A stretch of 64,000 nt of DNA from Duganella flavida (GTDB lineage Bacteria; Pseudomonadota; Gammaproteobacteria; Burkholderiales; Burkholderiaceae_D). The translations under genes were made by a program, and so were the position numbers. This document shows, in pieces, positions 17,449-26,754 of the stretch. The notes under the pieces are model-generated. The model saw only the letters and a list, made by a program, of their open reading frames with translations. It was not told the origin of the DNA and made no database searches. Every line of letters begins with the position of its first letter. Positions within the stretch are counted from its first letter, which is position 1. The DNA lies in NCBI RefSeq assembly GCF_009857445.1, contig NZ_WWCN01000011.1, positions 124,001 through 188,000 on the forward strand, in the 5' to 3' direction.

Positions 17449-18663
17449 TTATTTGTTAAGGGATTTGCAGAATTGGACGATGCGCTGCGCGGCTTCCAGG
17501 CCTTCCGCCGTTTCGGCGACCAGCGCCATGCGGATGCGGTTGCGGCCAGGGTTGATGCCGTGCGCTTCGCGCGCCAGATAGCTACCCGGCAGTACGGTGA
17601 CATTATATTCGGCGTACAGGCGCTGGGCGAATTCGGTGTCCGACAGGCCGGTGCGGCTGACGTCGGCCCACAGGTAGAAACCGGCGTCCGGGAGTTCCAC
17701 GTCCAGCACTTCCTTCAGTAGCGGAGTGATGGCGTTGAACTTGGCGCGGTATTGTTCGCGGTTTTGTTCGACATGGGTTTCGTCGTTCCAGGCCGCGATC
17801 GACGCAGCTTGCACGGAGAGGCTCATGGCGCCGCCGTGATAGGTGCGGTACAACAGGAATTTCTTCAGTACTTCGGCATCGCCGGCCACGAAGCCCGAGC
17901 GCATGCCCGGCACGTTGGAGCGCTTGGACAGGCTGCTGAACACGACCAGGCGCGCGTAAGGACGCTCGATGGTGGCGAGGCCCAGCTGGTGGGCTGCTTC
18001 CATCGCGCCCAGCGGCGGCTGCTCGCCGTGATAAATCTCGGAGTAGCACTCGTCGGCGGCGATCACGAAGTTGTAGCGCTCCGACAGGGCGAACAAATGT
18101 TCCCAGTCAGTCAGCGACAGTACCGCGCCGGTCGGATTGCCCGGCGAGCAGACGAACAGCAAAGCAACACGCTTCCAGACTTCTTCCGGAATGCTGTCGT
18201 AGTCGCAGCCGAAATTACGGGCCGGGTCGGAGTTGACGAAGTACGGCTCGGCGCCAGCCAGGTAGGCCGCGCCTTCGTAGATCTGGTAGAACGGATTCGG
18301 GCTGACCACGATCGACTTGGCATCCTTGTCGATCACCGCCTGCGCCAGCGCGAATAGTGCTTCGCGCGAACCGTTCACCGGCAGCACCTGTGTGGCCGGA
18401 TTCAGTTTCGGCAGGTTGTAGCGGCGTTCCAGCCAGGCGGCGATGGCGTTGCGCATCTCCGGCGAGCCTATGGTGGTCGGGTAGATGGCGAGGCCGTCGA
18501 CATTGTCGATTAGCGCCTGCTCGATGAATTGTGGCGTAGGATGCTTTGGTTCTCCCATGCCCAGACTAATGGCCTTGTGCTGAGGGCTGGCAGTGACTTG
18601 CTCAAACAGCAGACGCAGTTTTTCGAACGGGTAGGGATGAAGCTTGTCGAGAAGTGGATTCAT
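17449..18663 (-). CDS. dapC: Succinyldiaminopimelate transaminase
   Basis: 404-residue fold-type I PLP aminotransferase. The cofactor lysine is in SSLSKRSNVPGMRSGF, and the substrate-binding segments SLGMGEPKHPTP and CSPGNPTGAV are present. It would convert N-succinyl-2-amino-6-oxopimelate to N-succinyl-LL-diaminopimelate, using glutamate. Assignment to DapC rather than a generic aminotransferase is supported by the directly downstream dapD. It appears to be the promoter-proximal gene of dapC-dapD-pilU, with 74 bp separating it from the divergent DUF4153 gene. Confidence 0.92.
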   Translation of the reverse strand: MNPLLDKLHPYPFEKLRLLFEQVTASPQHKAISLGMGEPKHPTPQFIEQALIDNVDGLAIYPTTIGSPEMRNAIAAWLERRYNLPKLNPATQVLPVNGSREALFALAQAVIDKDAKSIVVSPNPFYQIYEGAAYLAGAEPYFVNSDPARNFGCDYDSIPEEVWKRVALLFVCSPGNPTGAVLSLTDWEHLFALSERYNFVIAADECYSEIYHGEQPPLGAMEAAHQLGLATIERPYARLVVFSSLSKRSNVPGMRSGFVAGDAEVLKKFLLYRTYHGGAMSLSVQAASIAAWNDETHVEQNREQYRAKFNAITPLLKEVLDVELPDAGFYLWADVSRTGLSDTEFAQRLYAEYNVTVLPGSYLAREAHGINPGRNRIRMALVAETAEGLEAAQRIVQFCKSLNK

Positions 18664-18737
18664 AGTCTTTGATTATAGCGCCTCCACGCCTGCACGGTCA
18701 TCCATGCTAAATTATTAAAATAATTGAATAGGCAACC

Positions 18738-20570
18738 GTGGACGGGACAATGGAGACAAACGAGATCGCACTGGAGACGCAAGTCAGCCGCAAGGTGATG
18801 GCGGCGCGGCTGGCCATTGGGCTGGTTCAGGGACTGCTGCTGTATTGGCTGTACGCCGCCGCCCGTGACCTGGTGTGGCCTGCCACCGCGCCATATGTGA
18901 TGGTGCCGTTGATGATGGTGCTGCTGATACTGCCGGTGCTGCTGATCTCCAGTCTTGGCCACCTCAAGCCGAGCCAGGCGGCGGTCTGGCTGATGGTGGC
19001 GCTGGCTGTGTTGCTGCTCCTGTCGTTCCATGACGCGTGGCGCGGCATGAATTCGCATCCCTTGCTGAACAACTGGGAGCAGAAGCCGTTTTACTCGCCG
19101 TCGGAACTGCTGGTGTTTTTCAGCGTCGTGTTTTTTTTCATCGCGCATACCCTGGTGCTGGCCGGTACGCAGGAGGGCCGGCGCATCGCCAGTTACAACA
19201 CCTACTTCGAAACGGCATGGAAGCTGGCTATACAACTGTTGTTTTCAGCGTTCTTCGTCGGCTTGCTGTTCGTCGTGCTGTTCATGGGCGCGGAGTTGTT
19301 CATGCTGGTGAAGCTGGAATTCCTGCGCAAGCTGCTGCAGGAATCCTGGTTCAATGTGCCGGTGATTTGCACCGCCTTCTCCTGCGCCCTGCACGTGACG
19401 GACGTGCGGCCTGCTATCGTGCGCGGCATCCGTACCTTGCTGCTGGTGCTGATGTCGTGGATTTTGCCGGTGGCCGTGGTGCTGGTGACGGGCTTCCTTT
19501 GCGCGCTGCCATTCACCGGTTTGACGGCGCTATGGGAGACGCGCCACGCCACTTCGGTGCTGTTGACGGCTGCGGCGGTGCTGCTGGTGCTAATCAACGC
19601 GGCGTTCCAGAATGGCGAGGCGGTAGTGGCCTTGCCGTTGCGCGTGGGGGCGCGCACGGCGGCAATCTTGATCCTGCCGGTGATCGCGGTCGGCGTCTAC
19701 GCGCTGGGACTGCGGGTAGCGCAATATGGCTGGACGTCGGACCGGGTGATCGCTGCGGCTTGCCTGCTGGTGGCGGCGTTCTACGCCATTGGTTATTTGT
19801 GGGCTGCGTATCAGTACGACACGTGGCTGCTACTAGTCAGCGTCGTCAACGTGTGGGCTTCCTTTTTGGTGCTGGCAGTGCTGCTGGCTTTATTTACGCC
19901 GATTGCCGATCCGGCGCGTATCGGCGTAAATAATCAGATGGCGCGGCTGGCGAACGGTAAAACTGCTGCCGCCAAATTCGATTTCCGCTATCTGCGATTT
20001 GAGGGCGGGCGTTATGGGCAGGAGGCATTGGAGGCGCTGAAGCAGCGCAGCAGCGGGCCCGATGCCGAGTTGCTACGGCGCGAAGCCGCCGCCGTGCTGG
20101 CGCTGGCGCCGAAGGATCGCTGGATGCTGCCCAAGAAATTCACTGCACCGGTTTCGGTTGCCGCGAACCTGAGCGTCTGGCCTGCGGGTGTGCAGCTGCC
20201 GGCCAGCTTCCTCGCCCAGGAATGGGAGCTGACGCCGGACGATCAAAAGCCCGGATGCCTGAGCCGCAAGGAAGCCAAGTGCGACGCCATCGTGCTCGAT
20301 GCGGATGGCGATGGCAAGCCTGAAGTACTGCTGGTGGAACAAGAGCGCGGCAATGCTGGCTATCTATTTGCAGAGGCGAGCGATGGCAAGTGGATCGTCG
20401 CTGCATCCGTGAGTTATCGCGAAACCGCCTGCAAGCCGCTGGTGGAAAAACTGCGCAAGGGCGAATTCAGTTTCGTCGCTCCGCGTTTCAAGGAGCTGGA
20501 TGTCGGTGGGCGGCGGGTCACGTTCGATAACACGAACTTGCCGGTACCGGAGTGCAGCACGATTAAGTAA
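18738..20570 (+). CDS. DUF4153-type polytopic membrane protein
   Basis: About 610 residues from the GTG at 18738 (an ATG at 18750 is an equally good start; neither has a strong ribosome-binding site). The first 400 residues contain about eleven hydrophobic segments, beginning LAIGLVQGLLLYWLYAAARDLVWP, as in DUF4153 proteins. The last 200 residues are soluble and contain an Asp-rich stretch VLDADGDGKPEVLLVEQ, resembling an FG-GAP or EF-hand-like calcium loop. Function is unknown. The gene stands alone between dapC (divergent) and a convergent LysR gene. Confidence 0.7.
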   Translation: MDGTMETNEIALETQVSRKVMAARLAIGLVQGLLLYWLYAAARDLVWPATAPYVMVPLMMVLLILPVLLISSLGHLKPSQAAVWLMVALAVLLLLSFHDAWRGMNSHPLLNNWEQKPFYSPSELLVFFSVVFFFIAHTLVLAGTQEGRRIASYNTYFETAWKLAIQLLFSAFFVGLLFVVLFMGAELFMLVKLEFLRKLLQESWFNVPVICTAFSCALHVTDVRPAIVRGIRTLLLVLMSWILPVAVVLVTGFLCALPFTGLTALWETRHATSVLLTAAAVLLVLINAAFQNGEAVVALPLRVGARTAAILILPVIAVGVYALGLRVAQYGWTSDRVIAAACLLVAAFYAIGYLWAAYQYDTWLLLVSVVNVWASFLVLAVLLALFTPIADPARIGVNNQMARLANGKTAAAKFDFRYLRFEGGRYGQEALEALKQRSSGPDAELLRREAAAVLALAPKDRWMLPKKFTAPVSVAANLSVWPAGVQLPASFLAQEWELTPDDQKPGCLSRKEAKCDAIVLDADGDGKPEVLLVEQERGNAGYLFAEASDGKWIVAASVSYRETACKPLVEKLRKGEFSFVAPRFKELDVGGRRVTFDNTNLPVPECSTIK

Positions 20571-20577
20571 CAGCGCC

Positions 20578-21489
20578 TTAAGGGCGTGGCGCAGTTGCTG
20601 CCGGTATGCTCGCCACCAGAAAATCGATAAAGGCGCGGACGCGGGCCGGTTGTTGTTGGCGGCTCGGGTAGTAGGCGTACAGGTTGGCCGAGGGCAGGGT
20701 ATAGTCGGGCAGGACGACTTGCAGGCGTCCGCTGTCCAGATATTTCGCCGCGTCCCACTCGGAGCGCAGCAGGATGCCGTGGCCGTCCAGCGCCCAGCCC
20801 AATACCACGTCGCCGTCGTTGCTGGACAGGCTGCCGTGTACTTTCACAGTTTCGTGCTTGCGGCCTTTTTGCAGCTTCCATGTGCTGTAGCTGTCGTCGT
20901 TTTGCCGGTGCAGGATGCAGCGGTGCTGCGTTAAGTCCTGCGCCGTGTGTGGCGTGCCATTGCGCTTCAAATAGCCCGGCGAGGCGCACAGGTAGCGATG
21001 GTTGGACAAAATCTTGCGCGCGCCCAGCCGCGTATCGGGCAGCTCGCCGAAACGGATGCCCAGATCGTAAGCGTCTTCCACCAGGTTGATGGCGCGATCG
21101 GTCAGCTGCAACTGTACTTCCACCTCCGGATAGCGCCGCGCGAACGCCGACACCAGCGGCGCTATGGTGGTGCGGCCGAAGCCCAGCGTGGCGTTCACCC
21201 GCAACAGCCCCTTGGGCGCCGCGCGGCTGCTCGACACTGATTCCTCCATGTCGCGGATGTCGGCCAATATGCGTGTGGCTTGCGTCAGGTAGGTTTCGCC
21301 CTCACTGGTCAGGCTTACACGGCGCGTGGTGCGGTTCAGCAGGCGCACGCCGAGGCGCTGCTCCATCAGCATCAGCCGCTTGGTGACGGCCGGCGGCGTC
21401 AATCCCAGTTCGCGCGCGGTAGCGGCCAGGCTACCCAGCTTTGCCAGCTGCACAAAGAACGACAGCTCAGAGGTGATATCGTTATTCAC
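20578..21489 (-). CDS. LysR-family regulator, probable control of tartrate dehydratase
   Basis: 303 residues. The helix-turn-helix is at LGSLAATARELGLTPPAVTK (about 17-36) and the effector domain has LRVNATLGFGRTTIAPLVSA. It is divergent from the D-tartrate dehydratase gene, with 88 bp between the two start codons. It is therefore the likely regulator of that gene, with tartrate or a related sugar acid as the plausible effector (inference). The intergenic stretch is AT-rich, with the direct repeat TGAATT-TTAG-TGAATT. Confidence 0.83.
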   Translation of the reverse strand: MNNDITSELSFFVQLAKLGSLAATARELGLTPPAVTKRLMLMEQRLGVRLLNRTTRRVSLTSEGETYLTQATRILADIRDMEESVSSSRAAPKGLLRVNATLGFGRTTIAPLVSAFARRYPEVEVQLQLTDRAINLVEDAYDLGIRFGELPDTRLGARKILSNHRYLCASPGYLKRNGTPHTAQDLTQHRCILHRQNDDSYSTWKLQKGRKHETVKVHGSLSSNDGDVVLGWALDGHGILLRSEWDAAKYLDSGRLQVVLPDYTLPSANLYAYYPSRQQQPARVRAFIDFLVASIPAATAPRP

Positions 21490-21577
21490 TTGAAGTTAAT
21501 AAAGGAATGAATTTTAGTGAATTATACGACTATCTTTCAAGAGTAAGCTGTGGTCATTGTTCAACGGAGACCGCATC

Positions 21578-22744
21578 ATGAAAATCGTCGAGATTCGCGA
21601 AAAAACCATCCCTATCAGTTCCCCGATCCGCAACGCTTACATCGATTTCAGTAAAATGACGCTGAGCCTGGTGGCAGTCGTCACTGACGTTATCCGCGAT
21701 GGCAAACCGGTAGTCGGCTACGGTTTTAATTCGAATGGCCGCTACGGGCAGGGAAAATTGATGCGCGAGCGTTTCATCCCGCGCATCCTCGAAGCGGATC
21801 CGTTTTCGTTGCTGAACGACGATGGCACCAATCTTGATCCACACAAAGTGTGGGACTGCATGTTCACCAACGAGAAACCGGGCGGCCACGGCGAACGATC
21901 GGTCGCCATCGGCACCATCGATATGGCGATCTGGGATGCGGTGGCGAAGATCGATCGCAAGCCGCTGTTCCAGCTGCTGGCAGAGCGTTACGGCAGCGGC
22001 ACGCCGGACCGCAAGGTGTTCGTCTACGCCGCCGGTGGTTATTACTATCCGGGCCAGAGCCACGACGCGCTGAAAGACGAAATGCGCAGCTACATCGATC
22101 GCGGCTACACGGTGGTGAAGAAAAAAATCGGCGGCGCTTCGCTGGACGAAGACCTGCGCCGCATCGACTCGATCCTGAGCGTGTTGGGCGACGGCCAGAA
22201 GCTGGCGGTGGACGCCAATGGCCGCTTTGATCTGGACACCGCCGTCAAATACGCCAAGGCGCTGTCGCAGTACGATTTGTTCTGGTACGAGGAAGCGGGC
22301 GATCCGCTGGACTTCGAACTGCAAGCCACACTGCGCAACTACTACGATAAACCGATGGCCACCGGCGAGAACCTGTTCTCGATGCAGGACGCGCGCAACC
22401 TGATACGCTACGGCGGCATGCGCGCAGACCGTGACTGGCTGCAGTTCGATTGCGCGTTGAGTTACGGTCTGGTGGAGTGCCTGCGCACACTGGACATGTT
22501 GCACCAACACGGCTGGTCGCGCACACGCTGCATTCCGCACGGCGGCCACCAGATGTCGCTGAATATTGCGGCCGGCCTGGGGTTGGGCGGCAATGAGTCC
22601 TACCCGGACCTGTTCCAGCCGTTCGGCGGTTTTCCGGATGGCGTGAAAGTCGATAACGGCTATATCACCATGCCGGAACTGGTGGGCATCGGCTTTGAGG
22701 GCAAGTCGAATCTCTACAGCGAGATGCAGGCCCTCAGCGCGTAA
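21578..22744 (+). CDS. tarD: D(-)-tartrate dehydratase, enolase superfamily
   Basis: 388 residues of the mandelate-racemase subgroup of the enolase superfamily. By position the acid-sugar dehydratase residues appear conserved: K183 (VVKKKIGG), metal ligands D212 (AVDANGRFD), E238 (WYEEAGDP) and E264 (TGENLF), and the His in RCIPHGGHQ. The whole sequence closely follows Bradyrhizobium TarD as I remember it. TarD dehydrates D-tartrate to oxaloacetate. I start at the ATG at 21578 (GGAG 10 bp upstream) rather than an upstream TTG. A divergent LysR gene presumably controls it; no tartrate transporter gene is adjacent. Confidence 0.88.
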   Translation: MKIVEIREKTIPISSPIRNAYIDFSKMTLSLVAVVTDVIRDGKPVVGYGFNSNGRYGQGKLMRERFIPRILEADPFSLLNDDGTNLDPHKVWDCMFTNEKPGGHGERSVAIGTIDMAIWDAVAKIDRKPLFQLLAERYGSGTPDRKVFVYAAGGYYYPGQSHDALKDEMRSYIDRGYTVVKKKIGGASLDEDLRRIDSILSVLGDGQKLAVDANGRFDLDTAVKYAKALSQYDLFWYEEAGDPLDFELQATLRNYYDKPMATGENLFSMQDARNLIRYGGMRADRDWLQFDCALSYGLVECLRTLDMLHQHGWSRTRCIPHGGHQMSLNIAAGLGLGGNESYPDLFQPFGGFPDGVKVDNGYITMPELVGIGFEGKSNLYSEMQALSA

Positions 22745-23734
22745 CTACGCGGCTTTGGCCAGTGCCTGCGGGCCGTTCCACACTTGCTGCGCCACGCGCA
22801 TCATGTTGCGGCCCAAGACCAGTTCTACTTCGTTGTCGCTCATGCCGACCTTGCGCAGCGCGGACGGCAGTTCACGCCACACTTCCGGCGGCGTGAAGCT
22901 CGGCGGATGGTTCATGTCGTAGCCGGCGGAGGCAGGCCACCAGTGCGATGGATCGAATTCGCCCGGTGGCGTGTCATCCAGGTCGGATTGCTGGAAGCAG
23001 AGATCCAGCCCGATGCCGACGTGCTTTACGCCCACCAGGTTGGCGATATAGGCTGCATGGCGCGCTACATCCTCGGCACACGGCTGCTCGCTGCCGAGGA
23101 AGAAGGACAGGCCGGACACGCACACCACGCCGCCGGTACCGGCGCAGGCGCGAATCTGTTCGTCGGTGACGTTGCGGCCGTGCTGCACCAGCGTGTACGG
23201 ATTGGCGTGGCTGAAGATCACCGGCTGCGACGAGGTGTTCATGATTTCGAGGCTGCATAGGCGGCCCGTGTGCGAGCAGTCCATCAGGATGCCGTTATCG
23301 TTCACCGCTTCCACCATGCGATGGCCGAGCGGCGTCAGGCCGCGCGACACGTCATGGCAGCCGTCGGCCACGCTGTTGTTACGGTTGTAGGCGAAGTGGA
23401 TCTGCCGTACACCCAGCTGCGCATACAGCGCCACCATGTCCGGCTGGTCCAGCAGCGGCATTGAACCTTCAAGATCGAAGCTGATGGCCATGCGGCCGTC
23501 GGCGGCAGCTTGAATGATATCGTCCACGCTGGACACCAGCACGTAGCGGTCGGGATCCGCCGCGATGGTGGCGCGGTAGCCGGCAATTACCGACATCACT
23601 TGCGACACCGGATTCATATCCGCACCCACATTCAGCGAGACATAATTGACGCCGGAAGCGTGCAACCGGCGCACCGGCGTAAAGTCGGCCAGCGGATGTT
23701 GCGGCAGGCAAGCGTGGGCGTCCCAATTGATCAT
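22745..23734 (-). CDS. M19 (renal dipeptidase-like) metallopeptidase
   Basis: 329 residues of the membrane-dipeptidase/M19 amidohydrolase fold. Candidate metal and active-site segments are WDAHAC near the start, ISFDLEG (bridging Glu), DCSHTG and FSHANPY (His ligands) and GLDLCF. The first metal motif is usually HxD, but here it reads His-Ala-Cys, a substitution at a ligand position that may alter metal use. There is no signal peptide, so it is likely cytoplasmic. I start at the ATG at 23734, where the fold begins. It converges on tarD with no gap, which hints at, but does not prove, a metabolic link. Substrate unknown. Confidence 0.8.
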   Translation of the reverse strand: MINWDAHACLPQHPLADFTPVRRLHASGVNYVSLNVGADMNPVSQVMSVIAGYRATIAADPDRYVLVSSVDDIIQAAADGRMAISFDLEGSMPLLDQPDMVALYAQLGVRQIHFAYNRNNSVADGCHDVSRGLTPLGHRMVEAVNDNGILMDCSHTGRLCSLEIMNTSSQPVIFSHANPYTLVQHGRNVTDEQIRACAGTGGVVCVSGLSFFLGSEQPCAEDVARHAAYIANLVGVKHVGIGLDLCFQQSDLDDTPPGEFDPSHWWPASAGYDMNHPPSFTPPEVWRELPSALRKVGMSDNEVELVLGRNMMRVAQQVWNGPQALAKAA

Positions 23735-23843
23735 GATCGTCAGCGTGATGGAAAAGGCTATATTCCCATGAATTGGCTGCGGAGGGCAAATTTGCCGCAT
23801 GCTTTATACTGGCGGCTTTTCACCCGTTTATCCGAAGGCCGAC

Positions 23844-25094
23844 ATGTCTTTTTCTACGCTGGGCCTCGCACCCTCACTGCTTAACGCCATCACCGAAATC
23901 GGTTATCAGGAGCCCACGGCCATCCAGAGCGCCGCGATTCCCGCTATCCTGCGCGGCGAGGATGTGCTGGGGGCTGCGCAAACCGGCTCTGGCAAGACGG
24001 CGGCATTTGCGCTACCTCTGCTGCAATCGCTGCTCGATAAGCGCGGCAGCCATCGCCAGTTGCATGGCCTGATCCTGGTGCCGACGCGCGAACTGGCGTC
24101 GCAGGTGGCGGATGCGATTCGCTTGCTGGTGTCGCATTTGCCGACCACGCTGAAGGTGCAGGTGGTGTTTGGCGGCGTGTCGATCAATCCACAAATGCTG
24201 GCGCTGCGCGGCGGTACGGATATCCTGGTCGCCACGCCGGGACGCCTGCTGGACCTGATCGATCATAACGCGGTGAAGATTTCGCAGACGGCCATGCTGG
24301 TGCTGGATGAGGCGGACCGCCTGCTGGATATGGGCTTTAGCGAGGAACTGAACCGCATTCTCGAACTGCTGCCGAAGCAGCGCCAGAACCTGTTCTTCTC
24401 AGCGACTTTCCCGTCGGCGGTGCAGAAGCTGGCGGATAGTCTGCTGAACAAGCCAACGCGTATCGAGGTGCCCGCCGAGGAGGGCAACAAGCCGGATATC
24501 GCGCAGCGTGCCATTCAGGTGGATGTAGCGCGCCGTACCATGCTGCTCAAGCACCTGATCCTGGAGCACAAGTGGCGTGGTGTGATGGTGTTCGTCGCTA
24601 CCAAGTATGCTTCTGACCTCGTGGCCGATAAACTGAATCGCAACGGCATTCACGCGGCATCCTTCCACGGTGAGCTAAGCCAGGGCGCGCGCACCCAGAC
24701 GCTGACCGATTTCCGCTCCGGTTATTTGCAGGTACTGGTGGCGACTGACGTGGCGGCGCGCGGGATCGACATTGCGCGTTTGCCGGCAGTGGTGAACTAC
24801 GATTTGCCGCGTTCCGCCGTCGATTACACGCACCGCATTGGCCGTACTGGCCGGGCAGGCGAGAGCGGCGTGGCGATCAGCTTTATCACTGCAGAAGCGG
24901 AGCAGCATTTCCGCCTGATCGAGAAGCGCCAGAACCATCGCGTGGCGCGCGAAGTCATCGCCGGTTTTGAGCCGACCGAGCTTGCGCCGGTGGTCAGCGC
25001 CGTTACCGATGTGGAGAACGGCGGTATCAAGGGTAAGCGCAAGAGCAAGAAGGACAAGCTGCGCGAAGCCGCCGCAGCTGCCGCCGGCGAATAA
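23844..25094 (+). CDS. rhlE: DEAD-box RNA helicase, RhlE group
   Basis: 416 residues. The Q motif is YQEPTAIQ, followed by motif I AAQTGSGKT, Ia PTRELASQV, II DEAD (VLDEADRLLDMGF), III SAT, and VI HRIGRTGRAG. A short basic tail (KGKRKSKKDKLREAA) probably binds RNA. RhlE proteins act in ribosome assembly and RNA decay. The ATG at 23844 (MSFSTLGLAP) is preceded by GAAGG and matches family starts; the 15 codons upstream are not conserved-looking. The stop is 5 bp from the convergent GlxA-like gene. Confidence 0.88.
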   Translation: MSFSTLGLAPSLLNAITEIGYQEPTAIQSAAIPAILRGEDVLGAAQTGSGKTAAFALPLLQSLLDKRGSHRQLHGLILVPTRELASQVADAIRLLVSHLPTTLKVQVVFGGVSINPQMLALRGGTDILVATPGRLLDLIDHNAVKISQTAMLVLDEADRLLDMGFSEELNRILELLPKQRQNLFFSATFPSAVQKLADSLLNKPTRIEVPAEEGNKPDIAQRAIQVDVARRTMLLKHLILEHKWRGVMVFVATKYASDLVADKLNRNGIHAASFHGELSQGARTQTLTDFRSGYLQVLVATDVAARGIDIARLPAVVNYDLPRSAVDYTHRIGRTGRAGESGVAISFITAEAEQHFRLIEKRQNHRVAREVIAGFEPTELAPVVSAVTDVENGGIKGKRKSKKDKLREAAAAAAGE

Positions 25095-25099
25095 GCCGC

Positions 25100-26044
25100 T
25101 CAGCCGCCGCTGGCGCGGAACTGGCGGCGATAGACGGACGGCGACGTACGCAGCGCGGTGCGAAAGTGCTGGCGTAGCGACATCGCCGAACCGAAACCCG
25201 CTTCCTGCGCCACGACTTCAATCGACACATCGCTGGTCTCCAGTAACCGCTGCGCATGCGCCACGCGCTGGTTGAGCAGCCACTGTTTGAACGAGGTGCC
25301 GGTGGCGTCGCGGAAGTGGCGCGTGAAATTACGGCGGCTCATGACTGCACGCGTGGCCAGCGCATCGATGCTGTGATCATCGGCCAGATGCCGGTTGACC
25401 CAGTTAAGCACTTGCGCAAAGCGATCGTCGCTGCCGCTGACCGGCACCGGGCGTTCAATGAATTGCGCCTGCCCGCCTTGCCGGTGCGGCGCCACCACCA
25501 GCTGCCGCGCCACGTGATTGGCCGCCTCCGCGCCGCACAGCTGACGTAGCAGGTGCAGGCAGCAATCCAGTCCCGCCGCCACGCCGGCGGACGTCAGTAC
25601 ATCATCATCCACATACAGCACTTCGCGGTCCACGCAGACCGTGGGGTGGCGCTTGGCCAAAGCATCCGCAAACTGCCAGTGGGTGGTGGCGCGGCGGCCG
25701 TCCAGCAGGCCCGCTTCCGCTAGTGGAAAAGCGCCGAGGCACAGGCCGACGATACGCGCGCCGCGCTTGTGTGCACGCTTTAGTGCCTGCAGCAGGGCCT
25801 CTGGCGCGGGACGGCAATCGTCATGCCAGGTCGGCAGGATGACGATATCGGCGCGGCTTAAGGCCTGCAAGCTATGTGGAACAGCGATATCGAAGCCGCC
25901 GGTGGTGCGCAATGGCGACGGATCGCCCGAGCAGATTTTCAGCTCGAACCCTGCATCGCTGAACACCATGCCGGGCACGGACAGATGGAAGGGCGTGATG
26001 CCGTCGAAGGCAATCACTGCGATCTTGTAGCGGAAAGTAGTCAT
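25100..26044 (-). CDS. GlxA-like regulator (DJ-1/PfpI domain + AraC HTH)
   Basis: 314 residues. The N-terminal DJ-1/PfpI-like amidase domain (about 1-185) has the nucleophile-elbow cysteine in IVGLCLGAFPLAEAG. The C-terminal AraC-type double helix-turn-helix (about 215-310) contains MSRRNFTRHFRDATGTSFKQ and VAQEAGFGSAMSLRQHF. Such GlxA/FtrA-like proteins regulate genes for amines, arginine or nicotinamide-like compounds; the ligand here is unknown. It is divergent, with 98 bp between starts, from the isochorismatase-type hydrolase, its likely target. Start chosen at 26044 because the upstream extension overlaps the intergenic region. Confidence 0.86.
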   Translation of the reverse strand: MTTFRYKIAVIAFDGITPFHLSVPGMVFSDAGFELKICSGDPSPLRTTGGFDIAVPHSLQALSRADIVILPTWHDDCRPAPEALLQALKRAHKRGARIVGLCLGAFPLAEAGLLDGRRATTHWQFADALAKRHPTVCVDREVLYVDDDVLTSAGVAAGLDCCLHLLRQLCGAEAANHVARQLVVAPHRQGGQAQFIERPVPVSGSDDRFAQVLNWVNRHLADDHSIDALATRAVMSRRNFTRHFRDATGTSFKQWLLNQRVAHAQRLLETSDVSIEVVAQEAGFGSAMSLRQHFRTALRTSPSVYRRQFRASGG

Positions 26045-26142
26045 GGCCCGATTATATCGTTTGTATGCCTTCGGGCCGCTGTCGATCGGCGGCGTGGAAG
26101 CGCACAATGTCTCTCATCGTAACCCAATACAGGAGAAACACC

Positions 26143-26754
26143 ATGCGCCGTGCCCTGATCGTCGTTGATGTGCAAAACGAATACTTCACTGGCAATATGA
26201 GGATCGAATACCCGCCGGTGGCGGTTTCGCTGCCGAATATCACGCGCGCGATGGATGCAGCCCGCGCCGCAGATATTCCGGTAGTGGTGGTGCAGCATGA
26301 TGCGCCGGAGGACTCGCCGATATTCGCCAAGGGCTCGCCGTCATGGCAATTGCACGAGGAAGTGGCGAAGCGTTCGGCCAATCACCACATCAACAAAGTC
26401 CAGGCCAGCGTGTTCACCGGCACCGATCTGGCGCAGTGGGTCGCCGACAACGGCATCGATACGCTGGCCATCGTCGGTTACATGACGCACAACTGCGACG
26501 CAGCCACTATTTTCGAAGCGGCGCACCAAGGATTATCGGTGGAGTTTTTGTCGGATGCCGGCGGTTCGCCGTCCTACGAAAACGCGGCCGGCAAGGCCAG
26601 CGCGGAAGAGATACACCGCGTGTTCAGCACTGTGTTCCATTCCGGCTTTGCGGCCGTCGCCAGCACGGAAGAGTGGATTACCGCTGCACGCGAAGGCAAG
26701 GCGCTGGAGCGCGACAATGTTTACCTGTCGGTCCAGCGCACCTTAAAAGCTTAA
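26143..26754 (+). CDS. Isochorismatase-family cysteine hydrolase
   Basis: 203 residues with the catalytic triad of the family: D9 in ALIVVDVQNEYF, K85 in HHINKVQ and nucleophile C118 in GYMTHNCDA. The cis-peptide-like motif before the Cys is also present. Members hydrolyse amides such as nicotinamide, N-carbamoylsarcosine or ureidoacrylate; the substrate cannot be read from sequence. A strong AGGAGA site precedes the ATG at 26143. The divergent GlxA-like activator suggests substrate induction. It overlaps the convergent SUI1 gene by 4 bp. Confidence 0.86.
   Translation: MRRALIVVDVQNEYFTGNMRIEYPPVAVSLPNITRAMDAARAADIPVVVVQHDAPEDSPIFAKGSPSWQLHEEVAKRSANHHINKVQASVFTGTDLAQWVADNGIDTLAIVGYMTHNCDAATIFEAAHQGLSVEFLSDAGGSPSYENAAGKASAEEIHRVFSTVFHSGFAAVASTEEWITAAREGKALERDNVYLSVQRTLKA

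Noticed and set aside
17436..17603. N-terminal extension of dapD to an upstream start
   Set aside because: The extension overlaps the end of dapC in another frame and is unlike DapD; the ATG at 17435 gives the normal 275-residue protein.
18660..19235. 191-codon minus-strand frame opposite the start of the DUF4153 gene
   Set aside because: His/Gln/Arg-rich antisense of a membrane protein gene with no start signal or family resemblance.
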